A DNA stretch of 34,080 bases from JBEKZQ01 sp049509675 (GTDB taxonomy: Bacteria > Planctomycetota > Planctomycetia > Pirellulales > Thermoguttaceae), in NCBI GenBank assembly GCA_049509675.1, contig JBEKZQ010000008.1, positions 1 through 34,080 on the forward strand, given 5' to 3'. The position numbers and the translations under genes were made by a program. Below the pieces are notes generated by a model, which worked only from the letters and a program-made list of their open reading frames with translations, made no database searches and had not been told where the DNA came from. Position 1 is the stretch's first letter. The number at the start of each line of letters is the position of its first letter. This document shows, one piece after another, positions 33,583 through 34,080 of the stretch.

Positions 33583-34080
33583 TTATTGTTGCTCGCCGGC
33601 TTGCGGGTTCTTGTCGCCGGAGGCCGGAGGGTCCATTTGGCCCACCCATTGCCGGATCTGGGCGGCGATTTGCAGCAGTTGAGACTGGGCCAGACCGGCT
33701 TCGGCGGCGGACGTCTGCAGCAAGACCTTCACCATCGGCGGCCAAGTCGCCCGGCCCCGCATCTTCCAGCGGACTGCCCCCATATCGATGCGCTCGAAAA
33801 GAACGTTCTCGCCGAGTTCATACCAGTAGAGGACCAGGATCTTGTCGCCCTCGCGTTGCCACGTGGAAAGACGAACCTGGATCGTAGGCCGGCCGGGGAC
33901 CTGCAACGACACATCCCTCCCGCCGAGTCGCGCCCATCCCTGGGCTCGATAACAGTTGGTCGGGCTGTGATAGACGCCGCGGTCGGGATCGTCGAACAGG
34001 GCCAGGTGCATGGAGATCGCATGGCCGTTGCTATCCTGATAACTGCGCGTGATGGAGGAGGCTGCCTCCGTGGCGGCCGT
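33583..34080 (-). CDS. exosortase-associated EpsI/DUF3485-like protein, 5' end beyond window
   Basis: 166 codons open to the right edge of the window, so the N-terminus is missing. SITRSYQDSNGHAISMHLAL, then GVYHSPTNCYRAQGWARLG matches the core of EpsI (DUF3485), where H-S-P-x-x-C-Y-x-x-x-G-W is the conserved block; the conserved cysteine is present. EpsI domains accompany exosortases (XrtA, planctomycete types), in EPS biosynthesis and PEP-CTERM-like protein sorting. The tail is a short hydrophilic Gln/Pro/Gly-rich segment. It places this locus next to an exosortase gene presumably just outside the window. Ends in TAA, seven bases before the WbpM-like start. Confidence 0.82.
   Translation of the reverse strand, partial: TAATEAASSITRSYQDSNGHAISMHLALFDDPDRGVYHSPTNCYRAQGWARLGGRDVSLQVPGRPTIQVRLSTWQREGDKILVLYWYELGENVLFERIDMGAVRWKMRGRATWPPMVKVLLQTSAAEAGLAQSQLLQIAAQIRQWVGQMDPPASGDKNPQAGEQQ

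Overview
This window most likely comes from the chromosome of a GC-rich planctomycete (order Pirellulales or a relative, possibly a metagenome-assembled genome). That is inferred from the gene families, from an exosortase-associated EpsI-type protein at the right edge, and from three kinds of intergenic hairpin repeat of a style I associate with planctomycete genomes. No taxonomic marker is present. All 27 genes I can support read leftward (minus strand), many with overlapping or near-touching starts and stops, so this is one long surface-glycan locus. Long plus-strand open frames are antisense shadows.

In the direction of transcription (high to low coordinates): (1) 34080-31476, the end of an EpsI/DUF3485 protein and a membrane-bound WbpM/CapD sugar-nucleotide dehydratase. 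(2) 31232-22038, a complete pseudaminic-acid-type nonulosonate pathway: pseB, pseC, an SpsF-type cytidylyltransferase, a PseG-like/GNAT fusion, pseG, a WbqC-family gene, a methyltransferase inside a small IS1-like element, and pseI. (3) 22026-15967, a Wzx flippase, a methyltransferase, a FemAB-like acyltransferase, an unrecognised 161-residue protein, and LuxE and LuxC homologues (fatty-acyl activation and reduction). (4) 15960-1, the assembly genes: a GT-B-like protein, an RmlD-like reductase and an NAD-dependent epimerase, GT2, GT-C and GT4 glycosyltransferases, a methyltransferase, two asparagine-synthase-like amidotransferases and an O-antigen ligase/polymerase.

Working model (inference): UDP-GlcNAc is converted to a nonulosonic acid and CMP-activated, decorated by acyl, methyl and amide groups, assembled by the glycosyltransferases on a lipid carrier, flipped by Wzx and polymerised or ligated by the Wzy-like protein. 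The LuxE/LuxC/FemAB/161-residue block would supply an unusual acyl- or aldehyde-derived modification.

The most notable structure is at 23307-24255. A methyltransferase gene and a transposase remnant lie between perfect 17-bp terminal inverted repeats with an 8-bp target duplication, inserted exactly inside a hairpin repeat. Removing the element and one duplication copy restores a hairpin like the one at 25151-25201. Three genes are broken as read: the O-antigen ligase and luxE each carry one in-frame TAG, and the first asparagine synthase has a frameshift plus a missing segment.
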